DNA from: Oceanococcus sp041625325
Lineage (GTDB): Bacteria; Pseudomonadota; Gammaproteobacteria; Nevskiales; Oceanococcaceae
Length of the DNA: 64,000 bases
NCBI GenBank assembly: GCA_041625325.1
Contig: JBFJTN010000001.1
Span: forward strand, 1 to 64,000
Reading direction: 5' to 3'
This document shows, in pieces, positions 15,916 through 23,435 of this stretch (its first letter is position 1; each line of letters begins with the position of its first letter). A program made the position numbers and the translations under genes. Under the pieces are notes generated by a model. It had not been told where the DNA came from and ran no database searches. It saw only the letters and a program-made list of their open reading frames with translations.

Positions 15916-16425
15916 ATGCGTCACATCATCTCCATTCTGCTTGCCAACGAAGCCGGGGCCCTGTCCCGGGTGGCCGGCCTGTTTTCGGCCCGGGGCTACA
16001 ACATCGAGTCCCTGACCGTCGCGCCGACCCAGCTCAACAGCGTGTCGCGCCTGACCGTGGTCACCCACGGCTCGGACGAGGTCATCGAGCAGATCAACAA
16101 ACAGCTGAAGAAACTGGTCGACGTGGTCGACCTGGCCGATCTCACGGAAGGCGAGCACATCGAGCGCGAGATTCTTCTGCTCAAGCTCGCGGTCGCCGCC
16201 GAAGACGTCGAGGACATCACCCGACGGGCCACCGCTTTCGGCGCCCGCCTGCTGGACGATTCTCCGTCCAGCCTGACCCTGGAGTTCACCGGCACCGGTT
16301 CGGAACTGGATGACTTCAGCAACGAGATGGCCTCCCACGGCCGTCTGATCGAACTGGTGCGCAGTGGCGCCTGTGCGATCGGATGCGCCGATCAATCCCT
16401 GAAACTGCACGGACAGAACTCATGA
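15916..16425 (+). CDS. ilvN: Acetolactate synthase small (regulatory) subunit
   Basis: The 169-aa product starts MRHIISILLANEAGALSRVA, the ACT domain that binds valine for feedback control of the IlvB catalytic subunit, and continues with NIESLTVAPT and SRLTVVTHG. The second half (REILLLKLAV, then FEFTG-type segments) is the family's C-terminal domain. Length suits IlvN/IlvH. It overlaps ilvC by 4 bases (ATGA at 16422), so the two are coupled, while the partner ilvB lies across the GlyGly-CTERM-like gene on the other strand. Confidence 0.94.
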   Translation: MRHIISILLANEAGALSRVAGLFSARGYNIESLTVAPTQLNSVSRLTVVTHGSDEVIEQINKQLKKLVDVVDLADLTEGEHIEREILLLKLAVAAEDVEDITRRATAFGARLLDDSPSSLTLEFTGTGSELDDFSNEMASHGRLIELVRSGACAIGCADQSLKLHGQNS

Positions 16426-17444
16426 GCTTGAACATCTACTATGACAAGGACGCAGACCTCTCCCTGATCCAGGGCCGCCAGGTCGTCATCCTGGGCTACG
16501 GCTCGCAGGGCCACGCCCATGCGCTGAACCTGAAGGACTCCGGCGTCTCCGTCACGGTAGGCCTGCGCGAGGGTTCCGGTTCCTGGGCCAAGGCGGAAAA
16601 GGCCGGCCTGACGGTCAAGCCGGTGGCCGAAGCCGTGCGCGGCGGCGACCTCGTCATGGTGCTGGTGCCCGACGAGCATCAGCTGGCCCTGTACAAGAGC
16701 GAGATCGAGCCCAACATCAAGCAGGGCGCCGCGCTGGCCTTTGCCCACGGCTTCAACATCCACTTCGAACTGATCCAGCCGCGGGCCGACCTGGACGTGA
16801 TCATGGTGGCGCCCAAGGGGCCCGGCCATCTGGTCCGCTCGACCTACACCCAGGGTGGCGGCGTGCCGAGCCTGATCGCGGTGCATCAGGATGCCAGCGG
16901 CCAGGCCCGTGATATCGCACTGTCCTATGCCAGCGCCAATGGCGGCGGCCGGGCCGGCGTGATCGAAACCAATTTCCGCGAGGAAACGGAAACCGACCTG
17001 TTCGGCGAACAGGCGGTCCTCTGCGGCGGTGCCAGCGCGCTGGTCCAGGCCGGCTTCGAAACCCTGACCGAAGCGGGTTACGCGCCCGAAATGGCCTATT
17101 TCGAATGTCTTCACGAGCTCAAGCTGATTGTCGATCTGATGTATGAAGGCGGTATCGCCAACATGCGCTATTCCATCTCCAACACGGCCGAGTACGGCGA
17201 TATCAGCACCGGCCCGCGGATCATCACGGAAGAGACCAAGGCCGAGATGAAGCGGGTGCTCACCGACATCCAGCAGGGCAAGTTCGCGCGCGAGTTCATC
17301 GCCGAGAACCAGGCCGGCCAGCCGGTGCTCAAGGCCGCCCGCCGGCATGCCGAACAGCACCCGATCGAGCAGGTGGGCTCGCGTCTGCGGGCCATGATGC
17401 CCTGGATTTCGCAGAACAAGCTGGTCGACAAGAGCCGCAACTAG
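16422..17444 (+). CDS. ilvC: Ketol-acid reductoisomerase, class I
   Basis: IlvC performs the second common step of branched-chain amino acid synthesis, isomerising and reducing acetohydroxy acids with NADPH and Mg2+. The 340-aa length is that of the short class I enzyme. The nucleotide-binding motif is GYGSQGHAHALNL, and the KARI domain keeps the metal/substrate segments ETDLFGEQAVLCGG and YFECLHELKLIVDLMYEGG. The start overlaps the ilvN stop. The order ilvN-ilvC-psd-pssA-leuA seen here also occurs in deltaproteobacteria, as I recall. Confidence 0.97.
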   Translation: MSLNIYYDKDADLSLIQGRQVVILGYGSQGHAHALNLKDSGVSVTVGLREGSGSWAKAEKAGLTVKPVAEAVRGGDLVMVLVPDEHQLALYKSEIEPNIKQGAALAFAHGFNIHFELIQPRADLDVIMVAPKGPGHLVRSTYTQGGGVPSLIAVHQDASGQARDIALSYASANGGGRAGVIETNFREETETDLFGEQAVLCGGASALVQAGFETLTEAGYAPEMAYFECLHELKLIVDLMYEGGIANMRYSISNTAEYGDISTGPRIITEETKAEMKRVLTDIQQGKFAREFIAENQAGQPVLKAARRHAEQHPIEQVGSRLRAMMPWISQNKLVDKSRN

Positions 17445-17553
17445 TCGCCGCGAGCCGGCCCCGCAGGCGCAAGTCCATGTCCCCGTGTTGGCCAATGACC
17501 GATCCCCGCCTGCCCATGGCGAGGCCCGGTGCTGACAGCGGCGCGCGCCGGCC

Positions 17554-18204
17554 ATGAAAACGACGACCTTCCTGCATGTGGCGCGAGATGCCTGGTGGCT
17601 GCTCGCGCCGCTGCTGCTGATCGGCCTGTCCCTGTCGGTGTATTGGGGCTCCGCCTTGCCCTGGCTGCTTGCCGGCCTGCTGTGCCTCGGTCTCGGAGCC
17701 CTGGCGCGTGACGCGGACCGGCGGGTGCCGCCACTGCCCATGGGGCTGGTGGCACCGGTGGATGGCGTCATCGTGCATCGTCGCGAATGCCATGACCCGT
17801 ACCTGGATCGTGCGGCCATCCGGCTGACGATCCGGGTCAATCGCTTCGGCGTCTACTACTTGCGGGCGCCCACCGAAGGCACCCTGATGGAAGTCAAGGC
17901 GCGGCGCCAGTGCCGCCACGCGCATCAGGCGAGCTGGATCCAGACCGACGAGGGCGACGATGTGCTGCTCGTGGTGGGGGAGGGAAGCCTGCTGGGGCAG
18001 CGCCCCTGCAATGCCGGATTCGGCCAGCGGGTGGGGCAGGGGCGTCGCTGCGGGCCGCGCCGATTCGCGCGCACGATGGACATGTACATTCCCGCCAACT
18101 GCCGGGTCGAGGTGGAACTGGGGCAGAAAGTCCGTGCGGGCACGGACGTGGTCGCTACAATGGTGCACAACGTCAGCAAGATCGAGGCCGCCGCCGCAGC
18201 ATGA
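17554..18204 (+). CDS. Phosphatidylserine decarboxylase-like protein lacking catalytic residues
   Basis: The 216-aa product aligns over its length with the short (archaeal-type) Psd family: two N-terminal membrane helices (about 14-50), APVDG at 67-71, a beta-rich core and a C-terminal VELGQKVRAGTDVVATM. It should not work as a pyruvoyl decarboxylase. The conserved His segment F-N-V-H-V-N-R-x-P reads FGVYYLRAP (98-106), with Tyr in place of His. The self-cleavage site F-G-S-R-V-D reads FARTMD (171-176), so the Gly-Ser that yields the pyruvoyl group is gone. The frame is intact and overlaps pssA by 4 bases, so it looks kept rather than decayed. It could be a regulatory partner of PssA, but that is inference. 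Confidence 0.8.
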   Translation: MKTTTFLHVARDAWWLLAPLLLIGLSLSVYWGSALPWLLAGLLCLGLGALARDADRRVPPLPMGLVAPVDGVIVHRRECHDPYLDRAAIRLTIRVNRFGVYYLRAPTEGTLMEVKARRQCRHAHQASWIQTDEGDDVLLVVGEGSLLGQRPCNAGFGQRVGQGRRCGPRRFARTMDMYIPANCRVEVELGQKVRAGTDVVATMVHNVSKIEAAAAA

Positions 18205-18989
18205 GTGGAGAAGAAGACAGCACCAGGTCAGCCGGGGAAACCCACCGGCGCCGCAAGGGCATCTACCTGCTGCCCAACCTGTTCACCACGGCCACCCTGT
18301 TCGGGGGCTTCTACGCGATCGTCGCCGCCATTCGGGACAATTTTTCCGCCGCGGCGATCGCCGTGTTCGCGGCGATGTTCGCCGATGCGCTGGATGGCCG
18401 GGTTGCCCGGCTGACCAATACGCAAAGCGATTTCGGCAAGGAGTACGACTCGCTGGCCGACCTGGTCACCTTTGGTCTTGCGGCCTCCCTGGTGATCTAC
18501 ACCTGGTCGCTGGAGCATCTGGCCGGTCAGATCTGGCTGGGCGGCAAGATCGCCTGGCTGGTGGCCTTCATCTACGTGGCCGCGACCGCCCTGCGACTGG
18601 CGCGTTTCAACGTCTATGTGGCGGCCGATGGTGACAAGGGCTACTTCTTCGGCCTGCCCAGTCCGACCGCTGCCGCGCTGACGGTCGGTTTCGTCTGGGC
18701 CGCCCACGACTTCGGCCTGGCCGGCGAGGACCTGGCTCTGGTGGCCCTGGTGGTGACCCTGTCTGCCGCCCTGCTGATGGTCAGCAATGTGCGTTATCGC
18801 AGTTTCAAGGACCTCAAGCTGTCCGAGCGGGTGCCATTCGCCTATGTGCTGGGCATGGTCAGCCTGTTCGTGCTGATCGCCATCGATCCGCCGCGGGTCC
18901 TGTTCGGCTTCGCTCTGATCTACACCCTGTCCGGACCCCTGCTGATGCTGCGCTCACGGCGCCGCCGCGCCGCGGACTTGGAATCCTGA
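18201..18989 (+). CDS. pssA: CDP-diacylglycerol--serine O-phosphatidyltransferase
   Basis: PssA makes phosphatidylserine from CDP-diacylglycerol and serine in the inner membrane, the precursor of phosphatidylethanolamine. The 262-aa product is polytopic (about eight helices) and carries the CDP-alcohol phosphotransferase motif at DALDGRVAR, then eight residues, then FGKEYDSLAD, with the expected D-G-AR-G-D-D pattern. It starts YLLPNLFTTATLFGGF as in the type II enzymes. The ATG overlaps the psd-like stop (ATGA), which implies coupled expression. Confidence 0.94.
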   Translation: MSGEEDSTRSAGETHRRRKGIYLLPNLFTTATLFGGFYAIVAAIRDNFSAAAIAVFAAMFADALDGRVARLTNTQSDFGKEYDSLADLVTFGLAASLVIYTWSLEHLAGQIWLGGKIAWLVAFIYVAATALRLARFNVYVAADGDKGYFFGLPSPTAAALTVGFVWAAHDFGLAGEDLALVALVVTLSAALLMVSNVRYRSFKDLKLSERVPFAYVLGMVSLFVLIAIDPPRVLFGFALIYTLSGPLLMLRSRRRRAADLES

Positions 18990-19014
18990 GGAGCATGGGC
19001 GATACTTTCGGCCA

Positions 19015-19104
19015 ATGAAGACGCAGTCCGCCAATCCGATTCTGTCTCGGCCCGCCCGCTCGGGTCGCGGCCTCCTGCTGCTCGCGGAACGACTTCTGCC
19101 CTGA
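19015..19104 (+). CDS. leuL: Putative leu operon leader peptide
   Basis: A 29-residue frame starts with ATG at 19015 and ends with TGA at 19102-19104, 87 bases before leuA. Seven of its 29 residues are Leu, including the run GLLLLAERLLP encoded CTC CTG CTG CTC then CTT CTG. Leu-codon runs in a short frame just before leuA are the mark of translation-coupled attenuation, as in the enteric leuL peptide. No clear ribosome site precedes the ATG (AGGAG at 18989-18993 is 21 bases away), which lowers confidence. Confidence 0.55.
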   Translation: MKTQSANPILSRPARSGRGLLLLAERLLP

Positions 19105-19167
19105 GGGCAGATATGAACTCGCGCCTGGGTGGGGCGCCGCAACCACCTGACCGTCTTTTCGTCTTTA
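19096..19167 (+). promoter_or_regulatory. Likely leuA attenuator region
   Basis: The end of the leader frame forms a stem, CTGCCC (19096-19101) with GGGCAG (19105-19110), closing over the leader stop codon. Further on, GGTGG (19128-19132) can pair with CCACC (19143-19147), or GCGCC (19121-19125) with GGCGC (19133-19137). T-rich sequence (TCTTTTCGTCTTT, 19154-19166) follows. This can be read as competing pause/antiterminator and terminator stems, but I have not computed folding energies. Confidence 0.4.
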
Positions 19168-19191
19168 CCTCATGATCAGCAGGATGAGGCC

Positions 19192-20763
19192 ATGAATCAG
19201 CCAGTTTCTTCCAGCAGTGCAGACGCCGGGCGTCTGATCATTTTCGATACCACCTTGCGCGACGGCGAGCAGAGCCCGGGCGCGTCCATGACCCGCGATG
19301 AAAAGGTGCGCATCGCCAAGGCCCTCGAGCGGATGCGGGTTGACGTGATCGAGGCCGGCTTCGCCATCGCCAGTCCTGGTGACTTCGAGTCCGTTCGCGC
19401 GGTGGCCGAAGCGGTGCGCGAGAGCACCGTCTGCTCGCTGGCCCGCACCAGCCCGGGCGACATCGAACGGGCCGCCGAGGCGCTGAAGCCGGCACGGCGC
19501 CGGCGCATCCACACTTTCATTGCCACCTCGCCGATACACATGCGTGACAAGCTGCGCATGCAGCCGGAGGCGGTGATCGAGGCCGCCGTCGGCGCGGTGA
19601 AGCTGGCCCGCCAGTTCACCGATGACATCGAATTCTCGCCCGAGGACGCCGGCCGCTCCGAGCCGGATTTCCTGTGCCAGGTCATCGAGGCGGTGATCGA
19701 TGCCGGCGCGACCACGATCAATGTGCCGGACACCGTGGGCTACACCCTGCCGCACATGTTCGGCGCCCTGATTCGCGACCTGCGCGAGCGGGTGCCCAAT
19801 GCGGACAAGGCCGTGTTCTCCGTGCATTGCCACAATGATCTGGGTCTGGCCGTGGCCAATTCCCTGGCCGCGGTGATGAATGGCGCGCGGCAGGTGGAAT
19901 GCACCATCAACGGCCTGGGCGAACGGGCGGGCAACGCCGCGCTGGAAGAGATCGCGATGGCGGTGCGCACCCGCCAGGATGTCTTCGACTGCGACCATGG
20001 CCTGGACACCAGCCAGATCATGACCTGTTCGCGCCTGGTTTCCGGCGTGACCGGCTTCCCGGTGCAGCCGAACAAGGCGGTGGTCGGGGCCAATGCCTTT
20101 GCCCACGAATCCGGCATCCACCAGGACGGCGTGATCAAGAGCCGCGAAACCTACGAGATCATGCGTGCAGAGGACGTGGGCTGGTCGCACCAGCATATCG
20201 TGCTGGGCAAGCATTCCGGGCGCAATGCTTTCCGCACGCGGCTGGAAGAACTGGGCATCAGGCTGGCCCACCAGACCGAGCTGGATGCCGCCTTTCAGCG
20301 CTTCAAGCTGCTGGCCGACAAGAAGCACGAGATTTTCGACGAGGACCTGCATGCGCTGGTCAGCGACGTGGTCCAGGCCGATGATCGCATCAGCCTCAAG
20401 TCGCTGAGCTTCAACGCTTCCACCGAAGCGGCGCCGATGGTCGACCTGGAGCTGCTGGTCGATGGCGAGAGCCGGCGCGCCCATGCCAGCGGCGACGGTT
20501 CGGTGGATGCCGCCTTCCGGGCGATCGAGGAGATCATCGGCAGCGGCGCCGAGCTGCAGCTGTTCTCGGTCAACGCGATCACCCAGGGCACCGACGCGCA
20601 GGGCGAAGTCACCGTGCGGCTCAGCCGCAAGGGGCGCATCGTCAATGGCCAGGGCGCCGATACCGACATCGTGGTGGCTTCAGCCAAGGCCTATGTCCAT
20701 GCGCTGAACCGGCTGGAGCAGGTCGGGGGCAAGGTGCATCCGCAGATCGGCGAGACGGTCTGA
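19192..20763 (+). CDS. leuA: 2-isopropylmalate synthase
   Basis: LeuA joins acetyl-CoA and 2-oxoisovalerate, the committed step to leucine. The 523-aa product starts MNQPVSSSSADAGRLIIFDT at an ATG with GGATGAGG just upstream. It has the catalytic-barrel motifs DTTLRDGEQSPG and HCHNDLGLAVANS (metal-binding His), GLGERAGN, and a C-terminal LeuA dimer domain that senses leucine (from about residue 385). Expression is probably also set by the Leu-rich leader upstream. The next gene starts immediately after its stop. Confidence 0.97.
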   Translation: MNQPVSSSSADAGRLIIFDTTLRDGEQSPGASMTRDEKVRIAKALERMRVDVIEAGFAIASPGDFESVRAVAEAVRESTVCSLARTSPGDIERAAEALKPARRRRIHTFIATSPIHMRDKLRMQPEAVIEAAVGAVKLARQFTDDIEFSPEDAGRSEPDFLCQVIEAVIDAGATTINVPDTVGYTLPHMFGALIRDLRERVPNADKAVFSVHCHNDLGLAVANSLAAVMNGARQVECTINGLGERAGNAALEEIAMAVRTRQDVFDCDHGLDTSQIMTCSRLVSGVTGFPVQPNKAVVGANAFAHESGIHQDGVIKSRETYEIMRAEDVGWSHQHIVLGKHSGRNAFRTRLEELGIRLAHQTELDAAFQRFKLLADKKHEIFDEDLHALVSDVVQADDRISLKSLSFNASTEAAPMVDLELLVDGESRRAHASGDGSVDAAFRAIEEIIGSGAELQLFSVNAITQGTDAQGEVTVRLSRKGRIVNGQGADTDIVVASAKAYVHALNRLEQVGGKVHPQIGETV

Positions 20764-21570
20764 GTGAGCTACAGCCGGGCGCATCTGGCTGAGTTGGGGC
20801 TGAACCTGTGGCGACCGCGCGCCCGGGCCGGCGCCGCTCCGCCCGATGCACCGGTGGATGCGGTCGAGGAGGCTGCGCCGGCGCCGCCATCGATGACCAC
20901 CCGGCCCGAACCGAAAGCGGCATCCCGCCGCGCCGGCTTATCCGACCACCCCGCAGGCGCCGAGGACGCGCACGCCGCCAGCCCGGCGCCCGACGACAGC
21001 GCGCGGGTGGCCCGGATCATGGCCATGGACTGGGCCGAACTCGAATCCTGGGTCCGCAGCCAGTCACGCGGGGCCGCCCGGCAGGCCGTGTTCGGAGTCG
21101 GCGCCCGTGACGCAGCGCTGATGGTCATCGGTGAGGCGCCGGGCGCGGAGGAAGACGAGCGTGGCGAGCCTTTCGTCGGTCGGGCCGGGCAGTTGCTGGA
21201 CCAGATGCTGCGCGCCATCGGCCTCAATCGGCAGGACTCGGTCTACATCGCCAACATCTGCAAATTCCGCCCACCCAACAATCGTGACCCCTCGCCGGAA
21301 GAGGTCGCCGAGGATCTGCCCTATCTGCGCCGCCAGGTCCAGCTGGTCGCGCCAAAGGTGCTGCTGGCGGTGGGCCGCATTGCGGCCCAGAACCTGCTGG
21401 ATCGCAGCGATCCGATCGGACGCATGCGCGGGCAGGAGTTCGTCGACGCCGGCAGCGGCCGGCCGGTGGTGGTGACCTATCATCCGGCCTACCTGCTGCG
21501 CAGTCCGCGGGAGAAGGCCAAGGCCTGGCAGGATCTGAAGCGGGTGCGCAGCCTGCTGTCCGTGGATTGA
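20764..21570 (+). CDS. Uracil-DNA glycosylase family 4-like protein without Fe-S cysteines
   Basis: The 268-aa product starts at a GTG directly after the leuA stop. After a variable Pro/Ala-rich N-terminus (1-80) it has the family 4 UDG core: QAVFGVGARDAALMVIGEAPG (first catalytic motif GEAPG at 123-127), FVGRAGQLLDQML, RPPNNRDPSPEE and the second motif HPAYLLR (His240). Family 4 enzymes normally bind [4Fe-4S] through four cysteines. Here the usual C-x2-C segment before VFGVG reads RSQSRGAA, the Cys before PYL is Asp, and only Cys166 remains. DNA repair by uracil removal is still the likely role, without the cluster. Confidence 0.82.
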   Translation: MSYSRAHLAELGLNLWRPRARAGAAPPDAPVDAVEEAAPAPPSMTTRPEPKAASRRAGLSDHPAGAEDAHAASPAPDDSARVARIMAMDWAELESWVRSQSRGAARQAVFGVGARDAALMVIGEAPGAEEDERGEPFVGRAGQLLDQMLRAIGLNRQDSVYIANICKFRPPNNRDPSPEEVAEDLPYLRRQVQLVAPKVLLAVGRIAAQNLLDRSDPIGRMRGQEFVDAGSGRPVVVTYHPAYLLRSPREKAKAWQDLKRVRSLLSVD

Positions 21571-21575
21571 GGGCG

Positions 21576-22034
21576 GTGTCGCGCTCCGATGCGCCGCGGG
21601 TCAGAGCCTTGCGCAAGGCCGATCTGCCCCAGGTTCTGGACAACGAGGATGCCGCTTACGAGTTCCCCTGGTCACCGGGCATATTCGATGATTGTCTGAA
21701 CATGGGCTACCCGGCCTGGGTGGCGGAGGATGCGGCGGGCCAGATTCTGGGGCATGGGGTGCTGAGCATGGCGGTGGGCGAGGCGCATGTGCTGAATCTG
21801 GGCGTGCACCCGCAGTATCACCGGCAGGGCGTGGGGCGGGCGCTGCTGCAGGCCATGCTGGAACATGCCCGCAGCGAGTCGGCGATCCGCATGTTTCTCG
21901 AGGTGCGGGTGTCGAATGCGGCAGCGCGGGCGCTCTACAGGGCCCACGGATTCGAGGAGGTGGGCCTGCGAAAGGGCTACTACCCCCTGGCCTCCGGCCG
22001 CGAGGATGCCGTGGTGCTGCGGCTGGACTTCTGA
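21576..22034 (+). CDS. rimI: Ribosomal-protein S18 alanine N-acetyltransferase
   Basis: RimI acetylates the N-terminal Ala of ribosomal protein S18. The 152-aa product is a GNAT protein with the acetyl-CoA loop VHPQYHRQGVGRALLQAMLE and the RimI segment LEVRVSNAAARALYRAHGFE, ending GLRKGYYPLASGREDAVVL. I use the GTG at 21576; a TTG at 21567 overlapping the upstream stop would add three residues. It follows the UDG-like gene in the same direction. Confidence 0.88.
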   Translation: MSRSDAPRVRALRKADLPQVLDNEDAAYEFPWSPGIFDDCLNMGYPAWVAEDAAGQILGHGVLSMAVGEAHVLNLGVHPQYHRQGVGRALLQAMLEHARSESAIRMFLEVRVSNAAARALYRAHGFEEVGLRKGYYPLASGREDAVVLRLDF

Positions 22035-22133
22035 GCCGGCGGTTTGCCGTGGCATACTGCGGCGGTGACGTGCGCCGGCGGGGAGGGCTGGCGCGGCGGG
22101 CACGGGGAACACAGCGCAGCGGGGCACCCCAGA

Positions 22134-23420
22134 ATGATTCTGAAGATCGGTGGTTTCCTCAACCGCCGCGGGCCGGAGCGCTCGCGGCTGCGCATCGGCT
22201 ATGTGCCGACCCTGGATGCCGCCGTGCTGCTGGTGGCCCAGGCCAAGGGCTTCTTTGCCAACGAGAACCTGCAGGTCCAGCTGTCCCGGCTGGGGTCCTG
22301 GCAGAAGGTGGCGGAAAAGCTGGCCACGCGGGAACTGGACGCGGCCCAGATGTCCGGCACCGAACCGCTGGTGGCCCATCTGGGCATGCATGGGCAGCAC
22401 TGGCCTTTGCGTACCGCCTGCGTCCTGGCCCTGGGCGGCAGCGGCTTCGCGGTCACGCCAGCGCTGATGCGGCAGATTCATGCTGCCGCTGCGGACGCCG
22501 ACAGCGCCGACGCTCAGGTGCTGATGAAAGCGCTGGCCCAGGTGGTTCAGGCGCGGCGCGAGGCCGGAGAGCCGGCCCTGCGCTTCGCCGTCACCGATGC
22601 CTACAGCGTGGGCAGTTACGATCTGCGCTACTGTCTCGCCAGCGTCGGGATCGACCCCTGCCTGCATGTGGAGATCGTGCCGATCACGCCGATGCGCATG
22701 CTGGCCACCCTGCGGGGAGGCCACTACGACGGGGCCTGGCTGGACGAGCCCTACGGCCGGCTGGCGCAGGCGGAGGGGCAGATGAGCCTGCTGCTGAGCA
22801 AGCAGGCGTTCTGGAATCACAGCCTGGGCAAGGTGCTGGCGGTGCACGAGTCCTTCATCCGCCGGCATCCGCGCAGTCACGCAGCCTTGCTGCGGGCGGT
22901 GCTGAGTGCGGCCGAATGGATCGAATCCTATCGGGAGGAAGCGGTCGAGCTGCTGGCCAGCCGGCACGCCCTGGACCTGGAGCCGGCGGCCCTGATGTCG
23001 CTGGTCGAGGGCCTGCCGGCGCAGGCCAGCGCGGGTCCACAGGACCTGGTCATCGCCAGCGGGGCGGCCAATTTCCCCTGGTATTCGCAGGCGGTGTGGT
23101 ATCTCGGTCAGATGATCCGCTGGGGCGATTACAGCCAGGTCATGGATTTCAAGAAGACGGCGCAGGCGGTGTTCCAGCCGCGCTACTACCGTGATGCGGC
23201 GCGCGACCTGTCGCTGCCGCATCCCAGCATCGGCTACAAGAATGAAGGCGAACACGCCGGCGAGTGGCAGCTTGAGGAGGCGTCCCAGCCCATCAGCATG
23301 GGGTCCGACCTGTTCTTCGATCGACGCATCTACAAACCGCGCCAGACCATGCGTTATCTGAACGGTCTGGAGATCAGCCACATCGCCGCGCCCCTGGATG
23401 CCATGTGGGCGATCCGCTGA
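22134..23420 (+). CDS. NasS/NrtA-family binding protein, orphan
   Basis: The 428-aa product belongs to the NrtA/CmpA/NasS substrate-binding family (RLRIGYVPTLDAAVLLVAQA, ELDAAQMSGTEPLVAHLGMH, NFPWYSQAVWYLGQMIRWG). It has no signal peptide or lipobox (start MILKIGGFLNRR), so it should be cytoplasmic. That fits NasS, the nitrate sensor that holds the antiterminator NasT, more than a transporter component. No nasT-like gene, nitrate permease, ABC subunit or nitrate reductase lies nearby. The upstream start is set by family similarity; the frame is open for another 30 codons. The ligand is unknown. Confidence 0.75.
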   Translation: MILKIGGFLNRRGPERSRLRIGYVPTLDAAVLLVAQAKGFFANENLQVQLSRLGSWQKVAEKLATRELDAAQMSGTEPLVAHLGMHGQHWPLRTACVLALGGSGFAVTPALMRQIHAAAADADSADAQVLMKALAQVVQARREAGEPALRFAVTDAYSVGSYDLRYCLASVGIDPCLHVEIVPITPMRMLATLRGGHYDGAWLDEPYGRLAQAEGQMSLLLSKQAFWNHSLGKVLAVHESFIRRHPRSHAALLRAVLSAAEWIESYREEAVELLASRHALDLEPAALMSLVEGLPAQASAGPQDLVIASGAANFPWYSQAVWYLGQMIRWGDYSQVMDFKKTAQAVFQPRYYRDAARDLSLPHPSIGYKNEGEHAGEWQLEEASQPISMGSDLFFDRRIYKPRQTMRYLNGLEISHIAAPLDAMWAIR

Positions 23421-23435
23421 ATTCCGGACCGCCGG

